A program made the translations under genes and the position numbers. A DNA stretch of 64,000 nt, taken from the NCBI GenBank assembly GCA_030062745.1, contig CP099842.1, positions 24,275,822-24,339,821 on the forward strand, in the 5' to 3' direction. The notes beneath the pieces were generated by a model, which was not told where the DNA came from, did not search any database, and saw only the letters and a list, made by a program, of their open reading frames with translations. This document shows, piece after piece, positions 32,601 to 44,108 of this stretch. Within the stretch, counting starts at the first letter, position 1; each line of letters begins with the position of its first letter. The stretch comes from Capitulum mitella. Lineage: Eukaryota; Arthropoda; Thecostraca; Pollicipedomorpha; Pollicipedidae.

Positions 32601-35600
32601 CCGTTATACGTTGATTGGCGTATGCGGCAGGATTAGCTTTTGTTAGTATTTGGACGTTTTCGTGGGAGGCGTGGGGCGCCTGTGCCAAATCCGCGGCTGT
32701 CGCTAATATCGCCAGTTGGGATAACCAAACTTTATAGAAGGCGGCCCATCGCTAATGCATGGCGTGTCGTCACTGGGATAGCATATCTGGCCCACTGGTT
32801 GCGTGGTTTCAGTCGCTTAGCGCCAGCATTCTCAGTACAAACATCATGCTCCGGACCACTGGTCTGTGTTCTGTTGAAGCAACAGACATGAGTTTGTTTG
32901 TACTTAAAAATTCATTTTAGTTGTGTGTGTTGCTCATACGTACGGTTTTGATACAGTGTCCGTGTTTTGGCTGCTTTAGCTCTGCCCAGAGAAAGGTGAA
33001 GATCTAGCTAAAGCAAAATGTAGTGACTGTGGCTGCAGTGATAGTTGGATGGTGGAGCCGAGGGATGACGGAGGCTGTGCTGTAAAAACATACGTTAATC
33101 GTTTCAGACGTATGTCACTAGAAAATACTCCAGATGATAACGTCTTCAGCGCTCAGATTTCGGAAGGGTCGTGCTGTATCATTTAATCGTAATTTCTTAT
33201 GAGCACGAGTAGTTAAAGCCCCTAGGGGACATTAACCCCGTCCCCGGCAGGGGGCTGAATTTGCCCTCCCCCTCGGGTTTTTTGCTTGCCAATTCCAGAG
33301 TTTTTGGTGCAGCTTTACGAAACGTCGTGACTTGTCCTAGCTGTTCTTTCTACATACTGTGACAAAATTTCGAAATTCCATTTTGCTCAGGGACGAAACC
33401 AGGCAACGTTTGGGGAGGCGCCTCAGGCGATTTTTGGCCTTGTTGAGGGTAAAAGGAAAATGACTGTCAAACATAGCGTTTTTAAGATAGAACTTAAAGC
33501 TTTATGTGGATGTTTAGCTAAATAGTTGGGCTGTACTTAAAACTTTATGTAGATGTATAGCTAAATAGTTGGGCAACGTGCAATTACAATTTTGTTCATA
33601 TGAGGTAACTTTACAAGGTCAGGTGAAGGTCAAAACTCAAAATCTGGTTTTATAATAATGTTTTGGCGCTATTTTTTGAAATGTCAAACCCGGAATATAT
33701 ATGGCGTAGAATGGTGTCGTCTACTTGTGTATCAAGTTTCAGGTCGATATCGGGTCGGGTCACGGAACTATGACCTAAAATGTCATTGCGCGGACCCTAT
33801 ATCATAATAGCCGTAAAATAGAATTTTTTAACTAGGGTGAATTCAAATCAATGAAAACGTTTACAGGTAATACTAAATGCATACGAGATCATTCAAAGGT
33901 GACTCCAAGGTCACTGGACGTCATTTAAGGTCAAGGGTCACAAGTTGATCTGCAGAGCATATGACCATGACAGGTCCCCTTTTTTCATGTCTCTGGCATC
34001 GCCTGTGCTAACATTTTACAAGCATTGCAATACGGTTCGTACGTATTTAGCATAACATGACTAGCAGAAGCCAAAAAGGTGTTTTTACGTTTTTGTTTAT
34101 TCATTTGTTGAAAAACTAATCCTCCTGTTTTTGAAATCATGTGAACGTCTATGAATTTTCTCAAAATTTCACATGCGTGTACCAATGGTAAAGTTCCCAT
34201 CCACAGTCTCTCCATTCATGCTAATTTCATCGAAATCGGTCCATAAACAACCGAGTTATAGGAAGTCCAAAAGTACCCCTCATTTTATTATTTTTGCCTG
34301 CTGTATTCGCGCCTTTCAAAATTTTGAAAACGTCTGTTTTGAAGTGTAATTTGGGTCATGACAAATCGATTGTCGTTTGTTGCGTTAAGATCGGATGTGT
34401 AGTTCTCGAGATCTCAGGGGGCCGAATCCCCTCCCCCTGCCGGGAATCGGCCATACGGTCTAGCCCTCTGGGAATAGGGTTAAGTCTCGAAAATATCAGG
34501 GAGAGATGAAGAAACGTGCTTCCGGCCTTGAACATCTTTTTAGAAATTGTCATCTTTGTTCTCGTTATCGGTCTGTTCGCGACCTCTCATTGGGAATTGC
34601 TGATAAATATGGTTTGTCTCATTCCTTGAATTTTTTTGTGGAATAACGCATGTGACTGTCCTTTGTTTTCGAAAATACTTTTTTCAGAATGACTGTTTTA
34701 GCTCACGCTGAGCAGAATTAATCCAAGTAATGACGCTGACCACATGCAAATGTCGAACAAATTTCCCCGATACGCGCCAGGTTAGTGCTGGCTCCCTGCC
34801 AATGCCGTGAAGGCCATGCCCTCTCAGCTTTGCATTTCCGTCCTTGTGGTTCGGCGCCTGCCAGTTGTCGGCAGCGCTAGTCAGCGTATGCCTGGGATAT
34901 ACCTTCCGGCGCCTGCGGTCGTCCGCCTGTGCGCGCGGCCATGTGCCGCCGGCGGCCCCGTGTTCGACAATAAGCCGACGCGACGCCACCGCTACAATAT
35001 GCCCGGTCGGGGCTGCTGGCCCGGGGCGGACGGCAGCCGGAAGCGCCGACCGCCGGCAGCGCTGCCCTCCTTTATTGGAGGTGCCCGGCCGGCAGGTGCG
35101 GCCGCGAGCCTGGGTGGCGGCGGACAGGCGGCGGTGGGCCGCCGGGTTCTGCAGAACTTTGGCGTGCCGCGCGCCGCTGTGCTGGAGCTCCGCGTAAACG
35201 TGGCCCCGCGGCGTGGTGCGTCATACCGGCTCTGTTTGCACTAGGCTGGCTGAAAATGATCGGGTCGTGCTGTTGTGGCGGCATTTCACTCGATGGCGTG
35301 GACGCATTTGGCCATTCTAGGAATTTGTTTGGCAGTGTGAGATAAGGGTGAAGTGTTGACAAAAATGGAGGGGATAAAATACGGGATATGGGTCGGGAAA
35401 GCAGTATCTTCTTCGTTTAACAGCGGTTTTAATCGTATTTGCTTGTTCGTTTAGGAAACCGAGGTGTTTGCTGAATCCTCCGAATTATTATAAACAGTTA
35501 GGTATCTGCTGATTTCCGGTATTTTTGTCTGGCAGATGCCATTTAACCTGTTGTCTGTTTCCCTTTTAATTGTGGTCTTATCTCTTTCATTGGCTTCTTG

Positions 35601-37090
35601 TGCAAGGAAACATGCGTGAGGCAGGGCTGTCTATTTCATCGTGCGCACAGACCTATAAAACATAATCTGTGCCGTGAGCATATGGGTGTTAAGGCTGTCA
35701 TTTTCTGGATCTATTATCTTTGCGTAGTTGGTCGACGTCAACTGCTCTCTCTCTTCTTCAGTTTTCTTCGACCTTTTGTCCAGTTCAGGCGGGTCTTGTC
35801 AGTTTGTCCTGTTGTCAGTTTGCGTTCTGCCGTCGGTGGTCCGTCACATTTGGCTCTTTGGCTGGCACTGATCCGCCGGGTGCTTATCACAACTCGGGTT
35901 GACGTTTGCAAGCAGCTTTTTTTGTCGAAGGGCGTCACTTCCGTGTTCCGGAGATGTCAACATGTTGACTCCATCGGCTGTATACTGCGCAACGTTTGTG
36001 AGTAATGTCATCCGCTTCCAGCCCATGCTTCTTGTCGCCTCAGACCCGAGACTGGGCAGGGTAATAGCACCACCTCGTGTTGATGACCTGTGTCGTTTTT
36101 CAACCGACTACCGTCACACTGGTGTCAGTTCTTATGGCCGAAGGAGCTGTCGCCTGTCTGTATGTCTGCCACTTCGAGCCGGCCATCTGCAGAGACTTAT
36201 CGGCCATTACATTCTTGTGGAGGACGTTCCCAATGTATAGAAACGATGCCAGCACCTGTCGTTTGGGTGTAGATGTTATCTGTCATCCTAATATTAACCC
36301 CCATTTTGACAAGAGTGTTACCATCTGCAGACGATCTGTACGTCTCGTCCGTCGTGCTGGCGCCAGCCCATTCTGAGGCGCTGGTGCTGCCACCTGTTGG
36401 CGACCCGCGTGACTCGTTTGATAGTATTGTGCAGTCCCGAACGGAAATGGCGTTGCCATTGTTTTTCATTGCACGTTGCGTCACCTATCCCGCGGTGGCG
36501 TGGCGTGGTTCCACATCAGACAGGTGACTGCCGTGCTTGTTGGTGACCGGTTCGCCGTCTCAGTCACCCTGATGTTGTCTGGTGTTCTGATGGCAATCCG
36601 TGTCGTCTGTGACGGTGGTGCCACCTGCTAGTGGCTGGTATATCTTCTGTGGCCCCCAGATGTCTGTCCCTGTGTGCGCTGATGGTGTTACTTCGTGTCG
36701 TTGGCATGCATGTCCTCTGTCGCTCTGGTACCAGCCCGCGTTTGGCGTCTGCTGTAACGGCACCGCCACGTGCTGCTGGCCGATAGATATTCCGTTTTCC
36801 GGGCGTCAGTTCCTGCCTGTTGTGACGGTGCTGGCACCCGTCGCTGACCGCTGCCGCCCCGTCGTCAGCCCCACTTGCTATACTGACGGTGCTGCCGCCT
36901 GTCGGTGACCGGCGTCCGTGCCCGGCAGCTGGAGGAGGAGAACGAGCGGCTGCGGCGGGCGCTGGCCGAGCGCGACCAGCGGATAGCCGGCCTGGAGGCG
37001 GCGCTGGGCCGCAGCCGCGACGAGAAGCACCAGCTGCGCCTGGAGAACGACGCCCTTATCAAGGCCATGGAGGCGCTCACCGCCAAGTAG
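20507..37090 (+). CDS. PAWR: Par-4 / PRKC apoptosis WT1 regulator homologue, six exons
   Basis: Par-4 is a pro-apoptotic scaffold. Its SAC segment carries a nuclear-localisation signal and its C-terminal leucine zipper binds partners such as atypical PKC and WT1. Exons: 20507-20648, 21261-21387, 21723-21825, 22119-22294, 29926-30067 and 36929-37090. Phases 1, 2, 0, 2, 0 all agree; about 283 residues (human 340). The SAC core RRKLREKRRSTGVVHMP in exon 3 is nearly identical to vertebrate Par-4. Exon 4 has an acidic EDDEE stretch and then TQQNEFSDP. Exon 5 starts NKSLSDLDADDED, like the vertebrate YKSTTSVSEED segment. Exon 6 is an uninterrupted heptad coiled coil, from LEEENERLRRALAERD to MEALTAK then TAG. 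Start: ATG 20507, or the second ATG at 20522 with better context (GCCGCCATGG). Introns 4 and 5 are about 7.6 and 6.9 kb and hold SINE, piggyBac-like and minisatellite DNA. Confidence 0.93.
21188..21226 (+). repeat. GAGACC/T hexamer tract
   Basis: GAGACTGAGACCGAGACCGA and following units, about six hexamers, 35-70 bases upstream of the PAWR exon 2 acceptor. Confidence 0.85.
21261..21387 (+). CDS. PAWR: PAWR exon 2
   Basis: Acceptor GGTTTGCCAG, phase 1; donor CAG|GTGGGC, phase 2. It encodes an acidic then basic linker (ADSVAEAEDAG to KDKRPVR), as expected before the SAC domain. Confidence 0.82.
21723..21825 (+). CDS. PAWR: PAWR exon 3 (SAC core)
   Basis: Acceptor CTGCTGCACCCAG|G; donor AGT|GTGAGT after 21825 (alternative GAA|GTCAGT after 21819, also phase 0). 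It encodes SHINKGKQQRDRRKLREKR and RSTGVVHMPSTE, the Par-4 signature. Confidence 0.93.
22119..22294 (+). CDS. PAWR: PAWR exon 4
   Basis: Acceptor TTTTTTGTTGCAG, phase 0; donor AAAAG|GTACC, phase 2. It encodes STGGSTNEDDEELSTGQ, then TQQNEFSDPRGNASSLG and FKNPLRNK. Confidence 0.9.
22449..22765 (+). mobile_element. tRNA-derived SINE
   Basis: The head TGGCTCAGTCAGTAGAACGC resembles a tRNA A box; a decayed B box (GGGTTCTTGTC) follows about 45 bases on. The 3' body (CGGAGTCCGTGCAAAATGCTC to GCAAACCATTCGGATCAAGG) is shared with the copy at 60684. It lies in PAWR intron 4. Confidence 0.78.
24440..24535. repeat. CGACC / CGGCT pentamer microsatellite
   Basis: About 18 pentamers: CGGCCCGACC variants, then CGACC repeated, then GGCTC repeated. 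Confidence 0.92.
26028..26055. repeat. TTTG tetranucleotide microsatellite
   Basis: Six consecutive GTTT units within PAWR intron 4. Confidence 0.9.
29160..29480. repeat. GGAGCTGAGCTGGAGC minisatellite
   Basis: About ten degenerate units of 25-45 bases built on CTGGAGCTGAGCTGGAGC with GCGGCCGGCC spacers, in PAWR intron 4, ending about 450 bases before exon 5. Confidence 0.8.
29926..30067 (+). CDS. PAWR: PAWR exon 5
   Basis: Acceptor GTGCCGCAG|C, phase 2; donor CTCAAG|GTCAGT, phase 0. It encodes SLSDLDADDEDNQD and ADRVLK, the start of the coiled coil. The donor and preceding codons recur downstream in a tandem repeat. Confidence 0.88.
30048..30330 (+). repeat. 73-96-bp tandem repeat duplicating the PAWR exon 5 donor
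   Basis: GGCCGACCGCGTGCTCAAG then GTCAGTCCTGGGCG recurs. Donor-like (C)AG|GTCAG(T/C)CCTGG sites follow 30067, 30163, 30236 and 30309 (steps 96, 73, 73). The first is the PAWR exon 5 end. Confidence 0.88.
33236..34479 (+). mobile_element. piggyBac-like non-autonomous element, uninterrupted copy
   Basis: 1244 bp between TTAA at 33232-33235 and TTAA at 34480-34483. Ends are CCCCGTCCCCGG and the complement of CCCTATTCCCAG. A subterminal block with CCCGGCAGGGGG lies near both ends. No coding sequence of transposase size. TTAA target and CCCT ends are typical of piggyBac elements. The whole body aligns by eye with the reverse complement of 44113-48221 once the pogo insertion is removed. Confidence 0.88.
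36380..36928 (+). repeat. About 60-bp degenerate repeat ending at the PAWR exon 6 acceptor
   Basis: Blocks like GACGGTGCTGCCACCTG followed by TTGGTGACCGGCGTC recur from at least 36380, with weaker copies from about 36070. The last copy ends GTGACCGGCGTCCGTGCCCGGCAG, which is the exon 6 acceptor. Confidence 0.65.
36929..37090 (+). CDS. PAWR: PAWR exon 6 (leucine zipper)
   Basis: Acceptor GTGCCCGGCAG, phase 0; 53 codons to TAG at 37088-37090. Regular heptads, from LEEENERLRRALAERDQR to LRLENDALIKAMEALTAK, match the Par-4 C-terminal zipper. Confidence 0.92.
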   Translation: MEEENERLRRALAERDQRIAGLEAALGRSRDEKHQLRLENDALIKAMEALTAK

Positions 37091-40000
37091 CCGCCTCGGG
37101 CCGCCCCCCCCCCCCCGCCCTCCGCCGACTGGACGGCGGACGGGTGACGTCACATCCGGCGGCTGCCAGACGAGGGTGACGTCACGTGGGGCAGTGCAGG
37201 GCGGTATGGCGGATCGATATGTCGCTTGTAAAATAGCGAGGTTTTGGCAGGGTTCTCAGGTGGAACGGTGTAGATGGTACTTAATGAAGATCTGAGGCGT
37301 ATGAGGCCTGCTGGTTGTTCCCAAGCTTTATAACAATCTTGTCATTTGACCCGTAGTCGCTTAGCGCCCTATAGGCCCTCCTGACGTTTTGCAGTAAGGT
37401 GGACTTGTTATTTTGTGCATTTATGTAGAAGTAAAAGACTCGCTTGTATTGGAAACAGGGCCAGGTATTATGGTCTGGATTTCCACATTTTTGCTTCGAA
37501 TTCAGTTTTTTTTCGCTGCTCCATGTAAACCTCATGGCGAACCCGTTATTTACACGGATCATTTCACGAATATTTGTATCTTCCCGTACGAAGTGCCCCG
37601 TTTTCTGAGCTGACTGCAGGCACACCTACTTAGCTGCCTCTTCCGTTACTGTTTAATATCCGTAGGAAAGAGCGTAGGGCGGACGGGGGCAGTGCGCGTC
37701 GTGATCCTTATTTTGGTCGTCTGCGGGGGATGGCGAGGCGGCGACACTTGCCCTCGTCCGAGGTGCTCTGCATTCGGCTGCAGGTGCTCTGCGTTCAGGT
37801 GTAGCACGCGCTCAGCTGAGTGCTGCAGAGTGAACCCCCGACCGACGGCAGGTAGATTACGGTGAGTTTTTGGTTTCGTGGTTGTGCGCGTATAGCTGAG
37901 TATGCGTTGGTGACATGGGATTTTGGTGACGTTTTGTGCGGTGATTCTTGGCGTTTCTTTTCGTGTCACGAGGTGCATTTTGTTAAGTGTGGCTGAGTTG
38001 TTTTATGCTGCGACAAGCTGATACGTCGATATGTGTCGGCCGTGAATTGCTGATGTTGGTTCTCTGGGATCGCTCGTAATTGTAATCTTCATTTATGATT
38101 GAAATTATTTCATCGGGTGCCTACCCTGGTCTTACTTTGCCAGCACACATCGCACGAACGGTGAGGTGTCGCAAACCTCCGCCCTCGCGTTGCCTCACAC
38201 GGGCTGGTATGAATTGTACTGAAATCTTGCCGCTTCTGTACTCATCACCACTGAAGCGTGTTTTTCACGACAAAATCTGTGTTATCAGTTCGGTTTTAAT
38301 TGACGCCATCTTTGAATTATGCCATTGGACTTCAACAACAGTCATTTGTTAATTCAAAGTCATTGCGACTATTTTTACCAGTTCCGGATCGCTTGTGGCT
38401 GATTTTACTGGTCTTTACACACAGTGCGTGTCTGTAGTGCATCGGGTCTCGGGTCATTGGGTCTACGTCAGAGCGAATTTTCCGGACCGGGAAAGACCTA
38501 GGTAATCACGCAATCTCATGCAATGTGCGGCAGTATCGGGTCTGGATCGTCCTGTGCGCTGCAGTACGTAGGTGCCCCCATCGTCCCGTTCGGGTAGCCG
38601 AAGGACTGACTACCGGAACGAGATAGCAGGTCGCCGCTGTTGCGTCACTAGTCTTTGCTGCGAGAATTCACCCACCAGAAGCGGAATGCCGGCATTGTGA
38701 TGCTGGTGTCGTGATGCAACGTACGTATCATGCCTTTCTTTCAGACGCCACGGTGATAAGTGCGAGAATAAACTGGTCCCCTCGGTCTCAGATATGAACT
38801 GCGTTCGATGCTCGCCGGCACTGCCATGAGACCGACATTTGCTCACTGTGTCTCCGCAAGCGCACTTTGTTTAAAAGATACATCAACGGAGTTAGATGAA
38901 TCCGTTCCAAACGTCAGAAAAAAGTACTCAGTTGATGTGCGTAGAACCGGTGCTTGAGCGTTCCGATGAACGGCGGCAGGTCTCTTTCCGAGGTAACTGA
39001 CTGCTGCAAACAGTCCTGCATAGCTGTAACAACTACAAAGGCGGATGTTTGTCAGTCATTTGTTCACTACGAACTGTGCCTTAAACAGTAACTTGCCTAC
39101 GCACACTTACCGTAGTTGTTTGCATCTCGTGAACGATTGCAACCTGTGAGAACGAAATGATGTTTTATTGTTTTATATAGATTGCTTTCATTTTTGAAAT
39201 CTGCGCACATATCTGGTTAGGTTTCTTATTAAGCATTAGACTGCCGTGGTCATTCAACGTTGCAGCCCCTCGTTGTTTGTAAGATAAACATTTCGCCGCC
39301 AGTGGGATTCGAACCAGGTTCCCTGTGTCCGGAGACGAGGTTCAGCCTTTTTTACCGCACTCAATTCGCGCTGGGCTAGCCATCACCAAAGTGCTTCTAA
39401 ATCGGAGTCTCAAGCCAACATAACCATTCTAGTTCAGCAATATGCAAACGTGTCTTGTACGTTGCGTGAGAACATAAAGACGGCCATGAGGGACTCCCTG
39501 AGCTTTAGACGCGACAAAGACCTGTGACTCATATTCGTCAGTGCAGAGAACTGTCATGTTTTCCTCGGCCAGTTCCCTCATTCTTTTTCTGCCCTTCTTT
39601 CTTTTCTTCTTTGCTTCTTGATGAAGAAATATTGAATTTAATTTGCGTATATAGGACATGAGAATGGCCTGTCGGAACTATGTAATGTAATGAATACGGG
39701 TTTTACACTTGCCACCGTACCTAAGGTCGCCCAGAAACCTGCGACCATTGTAAGTCTTCGTCTAGTGGCATTGCTTTTGGTTTGGTATGATTTGGTTTTA
39801 CGCCGTTCTTTAACCTGCGTCTGAAACTGCATTACCGGAGTGGTCGGCGGCTGAAAAATGGAACGCTGGCGTGTCGGCGGCGCGCCGTCCCGACACTTTC
39901 CGAGCATCAACGGTCACGAGACGCCCATATGCTGCCACGCCGGCCGAGCCCGTCCCACTCACGGGGTCAGCCCCGCGGACCACGCAAAGGCATGGCCGGC

Positions 40001-43000
40001 ATTTCATCAGCGTAGTGATCCGCGCGCTGCATCTTACGCGGCCCTGTGCCATCGTTCGGCCCCAATGCTGAATTTCACAGATGCTAAATTCATGGAAGAG
40101 CCAGACGAAGAGGCCTCGTGTGTTTCCCGCGCGGACATTTGTGTCTGAAAGGGTCGCTGGAGCTCGGGCCTGGTTGCTGTCACTGACTGCCTACCGGCTT
40201 CAGCCAACGGCAGTGATCTCATCAGTCGGATTTCGCAAAACCCGCTTTAGCGTGCGCCGACGACGAAACATGACATTTTTACGCTTTTACATCGTTTTGG
40301 TCCGGTTTTGCGCCTCGTGAGCCCATGGCTTGTATTCGCGGTGATCAAGATGTACTTAAGGTTTCGCTGCTGAATGCAAAACGAAATATCGGCTATGAGA
40401 ATGACTGGCGGTTTCGGTCATGATAATTCCTGAGCGAGTGCAGATGGACTGGATGCCGTTGGTCTTCAGCAGCCGTTAAATGGATACCTGGTGTGGTTGC
40501 GTAAACGAGTGCGGTTCAGGATGAAATGCCTGTTATACGTTGGCGGGTCTCATCGCAGCCAACCAACAGAGGAGGGAAGCGCACGATTTGTGGAACTCAG
40601 AAAAGACGGGTGCATCGTAAGAAGTTTATTTAAGGCACAATTCGCCATGCAACTGAAAGCTGATCTCCCACGCCAGTGCTTTATCACACCAATATGGTAT
40701 TCTTAAACGTTGGCGTAACACGCGACAAGTCTGGGTCGATATACGAAGCGTGCGCAGTATATTGTACCATCCAAGTTACAGCGCGTGTGTGAACACGTAA
40801 TGGGGAAAGCTGTGTGTTTCCTTACGTAACATGCGTTTTCCGTAGCCTTCAAAACGGGCTTCCCTGTTCTGTCTAGCGGTAACGGACTTCGAGCCGATCC
40901 CAGCGAATCATCGGACAGCCGGAACAATGCCTGGATAAGCTTCGCATCAGCTGGCAGGACATGGTTGGACGTCCCCTGTATTCGGGTGCCGCTGTCGTCA
41001 GCAAACCGTTGGCGAGGGGAAACGCTGCTGCTGGTCGACCAGTACTCGGGCAATGCACCGCAGGAAAATGACGTGACACGGACAAACCTCACCAATCGCC
41101 TGGAGATTCCCGTTTCCTTGTATCGGTGTGTAATGCTGAGACACCATACGAGGGTTTTTTAGGTATTCAGTCGAAATAAAGAATGTGCTACTTATCTGGG
41201 ATGTACGGTCTTAGCAGTGTATTTTGAACGTGCGAAACACCTCAGAGATGGATCTAAGGCAGACCAAAAGGCACGAGGACTCTTGCAAGACGATCAGTAA
41301 ATGGTGAAGCAGAATTTCAGTTTTGCAGCTTAGGGAATAGAATCCATGGCTTTGGACCGAAAAAAACATGCGAACTAGTTTATAGTCTGAGGAAGGTGTT
41401 CAACTGAAAAATTTAGTTGAGTGGCATGGCTGGGCCGCAACACTCTCCACTCAAGTAATTTCAAATCCAACTGGTATTGAACTTCCTTCTCCATCTTCTG
41501 CGGCAAACAGTTATCGTTGAACATGACTCAGTTCAACATGTTTTGTATTTTCACCAATGAGACGAGTTTGCCGTTTGTTCGACTGAAATGCTCTTGTAGG
41601 ATGATTTCGTATATAACAGCGTTTCTATCATATTGAACATTTGGTATATAATGTTTGATGTCACGCGCAAGATGCACAATGCAATAACTGATATTGTGCA
41701 GTATAATCCAGTCCCAACATTGCTATTTATGAACAAACCGGGACTAACAGAAAACAATCTCAGTTACGGATAATTCATCCCTTCCGTGTGTGGCATGCAC
41801 ATGCAGACGCTTAGCCGCAAACCAAGCCGTAAGCAGAACAGCGCGTCGGTTCTCCGCACGAGACCGAAACCTGATCGACATACGGAGCGCTTCCGGACGT
41901 TCAGGTCGCTCGCTCGCGCGTGACGACCCACCCGTCCCCGCCGGCCCAGACCCCGGCGGGGGTTCCCCTGAGTCCGGCCCAAGGACACCACGTCGCGCCG
42001 AAGGAATGCCGGGCGGTGGGTCGGATGCCCATACCCCACATGCATGACACCCGGTTTCGAGCCCACTTTCTAGCTTGATTCATCGCGGCCGCCCTGCGAG
42101 CTGGCTGTCACGCTGAGCTGGCAAACGGCTCCCGAGTGAGGAGGGGACGAATAGCTGATGAGGACCTGTATTCCTGACGCCATAGCCGTATGGACGTCAA
42201 GCGCAGAGAGAAGCTTCACCGTTTCTTTTTGGACAGCTCGCCATGCGATGGTGCGCCGCTCGATCACGCCCCGCTCTGACCCCGAGTGCTTCCGGCACGG
42301 GTTAGTCTGGTGTGACCATTGGGACGTGAAGCTGCGCCGCGCGCTCCTGACATTGCTCAGTCCGATATTCCGTTCCGCGGTTGCCTCTGCAGCTATGTTC
42401 AGTCTGGACTGCTCACCGCTCGCTGTCGGTAACAGCCGAGCTGCCGGAATTGCAGCCACCCTGGGCTGTCGTATTAGTAAATGTCACGAGTGGTAAAGTC
42501 CTTCAGATTTCTTCAGTAAGGCGAAACCCGTGTTCGTCGGTGCGAACTACAAGCCTTAATGTTCCCTTAATGTTCTCGAGCCTGCGGTAGGGTCACCTGG
42601 CGTAGAAGCATACATTTATTCATGTTGGCAGTTTTGCAACCAAGTGGAAACTTGGCTTTCCACTGCCGACCTACTCCTGGGGTCCCGTCGAGCTAAACGG
42701 TGTTCTCTAACAGGACTTAAGCTTTGGCATTTAAGCTGTTATGCAGTAATTATCACTGCTGTTTTAATGCAACAAGTAAAAGGCTGGTAAACGGGTTAAT
42801 GACCCGGGCATTTATTCGGAGCCCACAACATTCAGGGTCGTTGAGCTGCTGCATCGTTTGTCTTCACTAGCTGCATCTCGACTTTGCAAAGTTTTCACGT
42901 GCATGGCAGAAAATCGTCCGGCCTGCCAGTGGAAGGCCACAGGTAACTGAGTCCTCGTAGCTGCGGTTTCCCTTGTCTGTTTAACGGGCTGGTTACGTCA

Positions 43001-44108
43001 CCGTTTTCACCTCGCACCATAACGACACTTAAATCATCGCCATTCTTTGCTGTGACAGCCAGACCTTGGAACCTGTGCCGGTTCGAAAGTCACAAATACC
43101 TTGAGTGCAACGTCATGCATTCATGACTCACCGGATGAAATTTGCAGCGTGCAGGTAGTCAGTCAGGGGCGCAGCAAGTCGTTATCACCTGTTCGTCACT
43201 GAGGGCGGAAGTTTTTTTGTACATTAATGTGGATCACCAACGAGTCTGCGCGCCGGCCCTTCCAGAATGTGAACCAAGCAGAGACGGCGGATTGCATTTT
43301 CGGCTGGGGGGGGGAGGACAAGCTCTATCGGATCAACGGCCGACCTCGTTTGGGTTGCCTTCTCCCCCAAAAAAATAACCGATTTTTTAAAATTCGTCTT
43401 TTTTTGCCCAGTTTTCCGTTAAATACACGAACTTTTTCTCAGGTTTTGGCGCTGGTGTACACTCGTGTTCCCTAAAATGCATGGAATTTTTGTGTTTTTA
43501 TTCAGGTCTGTACCCACTGACATTTTTCAGGTCTTTGCTCTTGTCTGTCTATTTACATAATGGCGAATGATGCAAATTTCTGTCTCTTATGTTGTTTGCG
43601 TTTATAACACGAATTCGACATTATTAGAACTTATGGGAAGCTGCCCAATTTGCGCCAACTTTTCGAGAAACGGGCCCTATGACTATGGTATGGTAAACAT
43701 CGTCTTACTTCTTTCTCATATGCTTTTTCTGGTCTTTTGTCCACCATAATGTCTCATGTTTTGAAGTTTTAGTCTTTGCCTACTATTAGTTATTTAGTTT
43801 CTAGCAAGGCACTGCAAAAGACGCAGTTAGGACAACCCTGCCATGTTTGCGCCATATGATGTGCTTAATTGTGCCACCATAGAAATGGCCCGTAGTTCCA
43901 CGTATTTTGCGGCAGCAAAGATATAAACCACTGCCTGGTGTATTATTAACAATTTTATTTTTATTCCTTTTCTCAATACTTGCAAACAGATCGGGGGAGA
44001 TGTTCAGATCCCGACAAGATGCTGGGCAGCCCCGTGGAGGTGGCTACATAGGCGCACGCAGTGGGTTAGGGGTCCATACCCCTCTTGCGATCCGAAAATG
44101 TTTCCCTC
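37091..44108. other. Intergenic region with no recognised gene
   Basis: About 7 kb after PAWR. A poly-C run at 37105-37116 follows the stop. One SINE-like tRNA remnant lies near 39290. Open frames (for example 39858-40148, 42070-42459) are short, overlap on both strands and show no domain I recognise. Confidence 0.5.
39293..39385 (-). mobile_element. tRNA-like remnant (SINE head or tRNA pseudogene)
   Basis: On the - strand TAGCCCAGCGCGAATTGAG resembles an A box. GGTTCGAATCCCA (complement of 39303-39315) is a perfect B box. The ends do not pair as an acceptor stem, so a functional tRNA is unlikely. Confidence 0.6.

Larger units (their letters stand above)
30331..36928 (+). other. PAWR intron 5 (beyond the donor repeat)
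   Basis: It contains the intact piggyBac-like element (33236-34479) and, at the 3' end, a degenerate repeat running into the exon 6 acceptor. GC-rich open frames (30517-31185, 34807-35244) show no recognisable domain and are not called. Confidence 0.7.

Noticed and set aside
34807..35244. GC-rich island with open frames on both strands inside PAWR intron 5
   Set aside because: No recognisable domain, and PAWR exons 5 and 6 join in phase without it.
39293..39385. Functional tRNA gene on the - strand
   Set aside because: The B box is perfect, but acceptor-stem pairing fails and the spacing to the A box is unusual.
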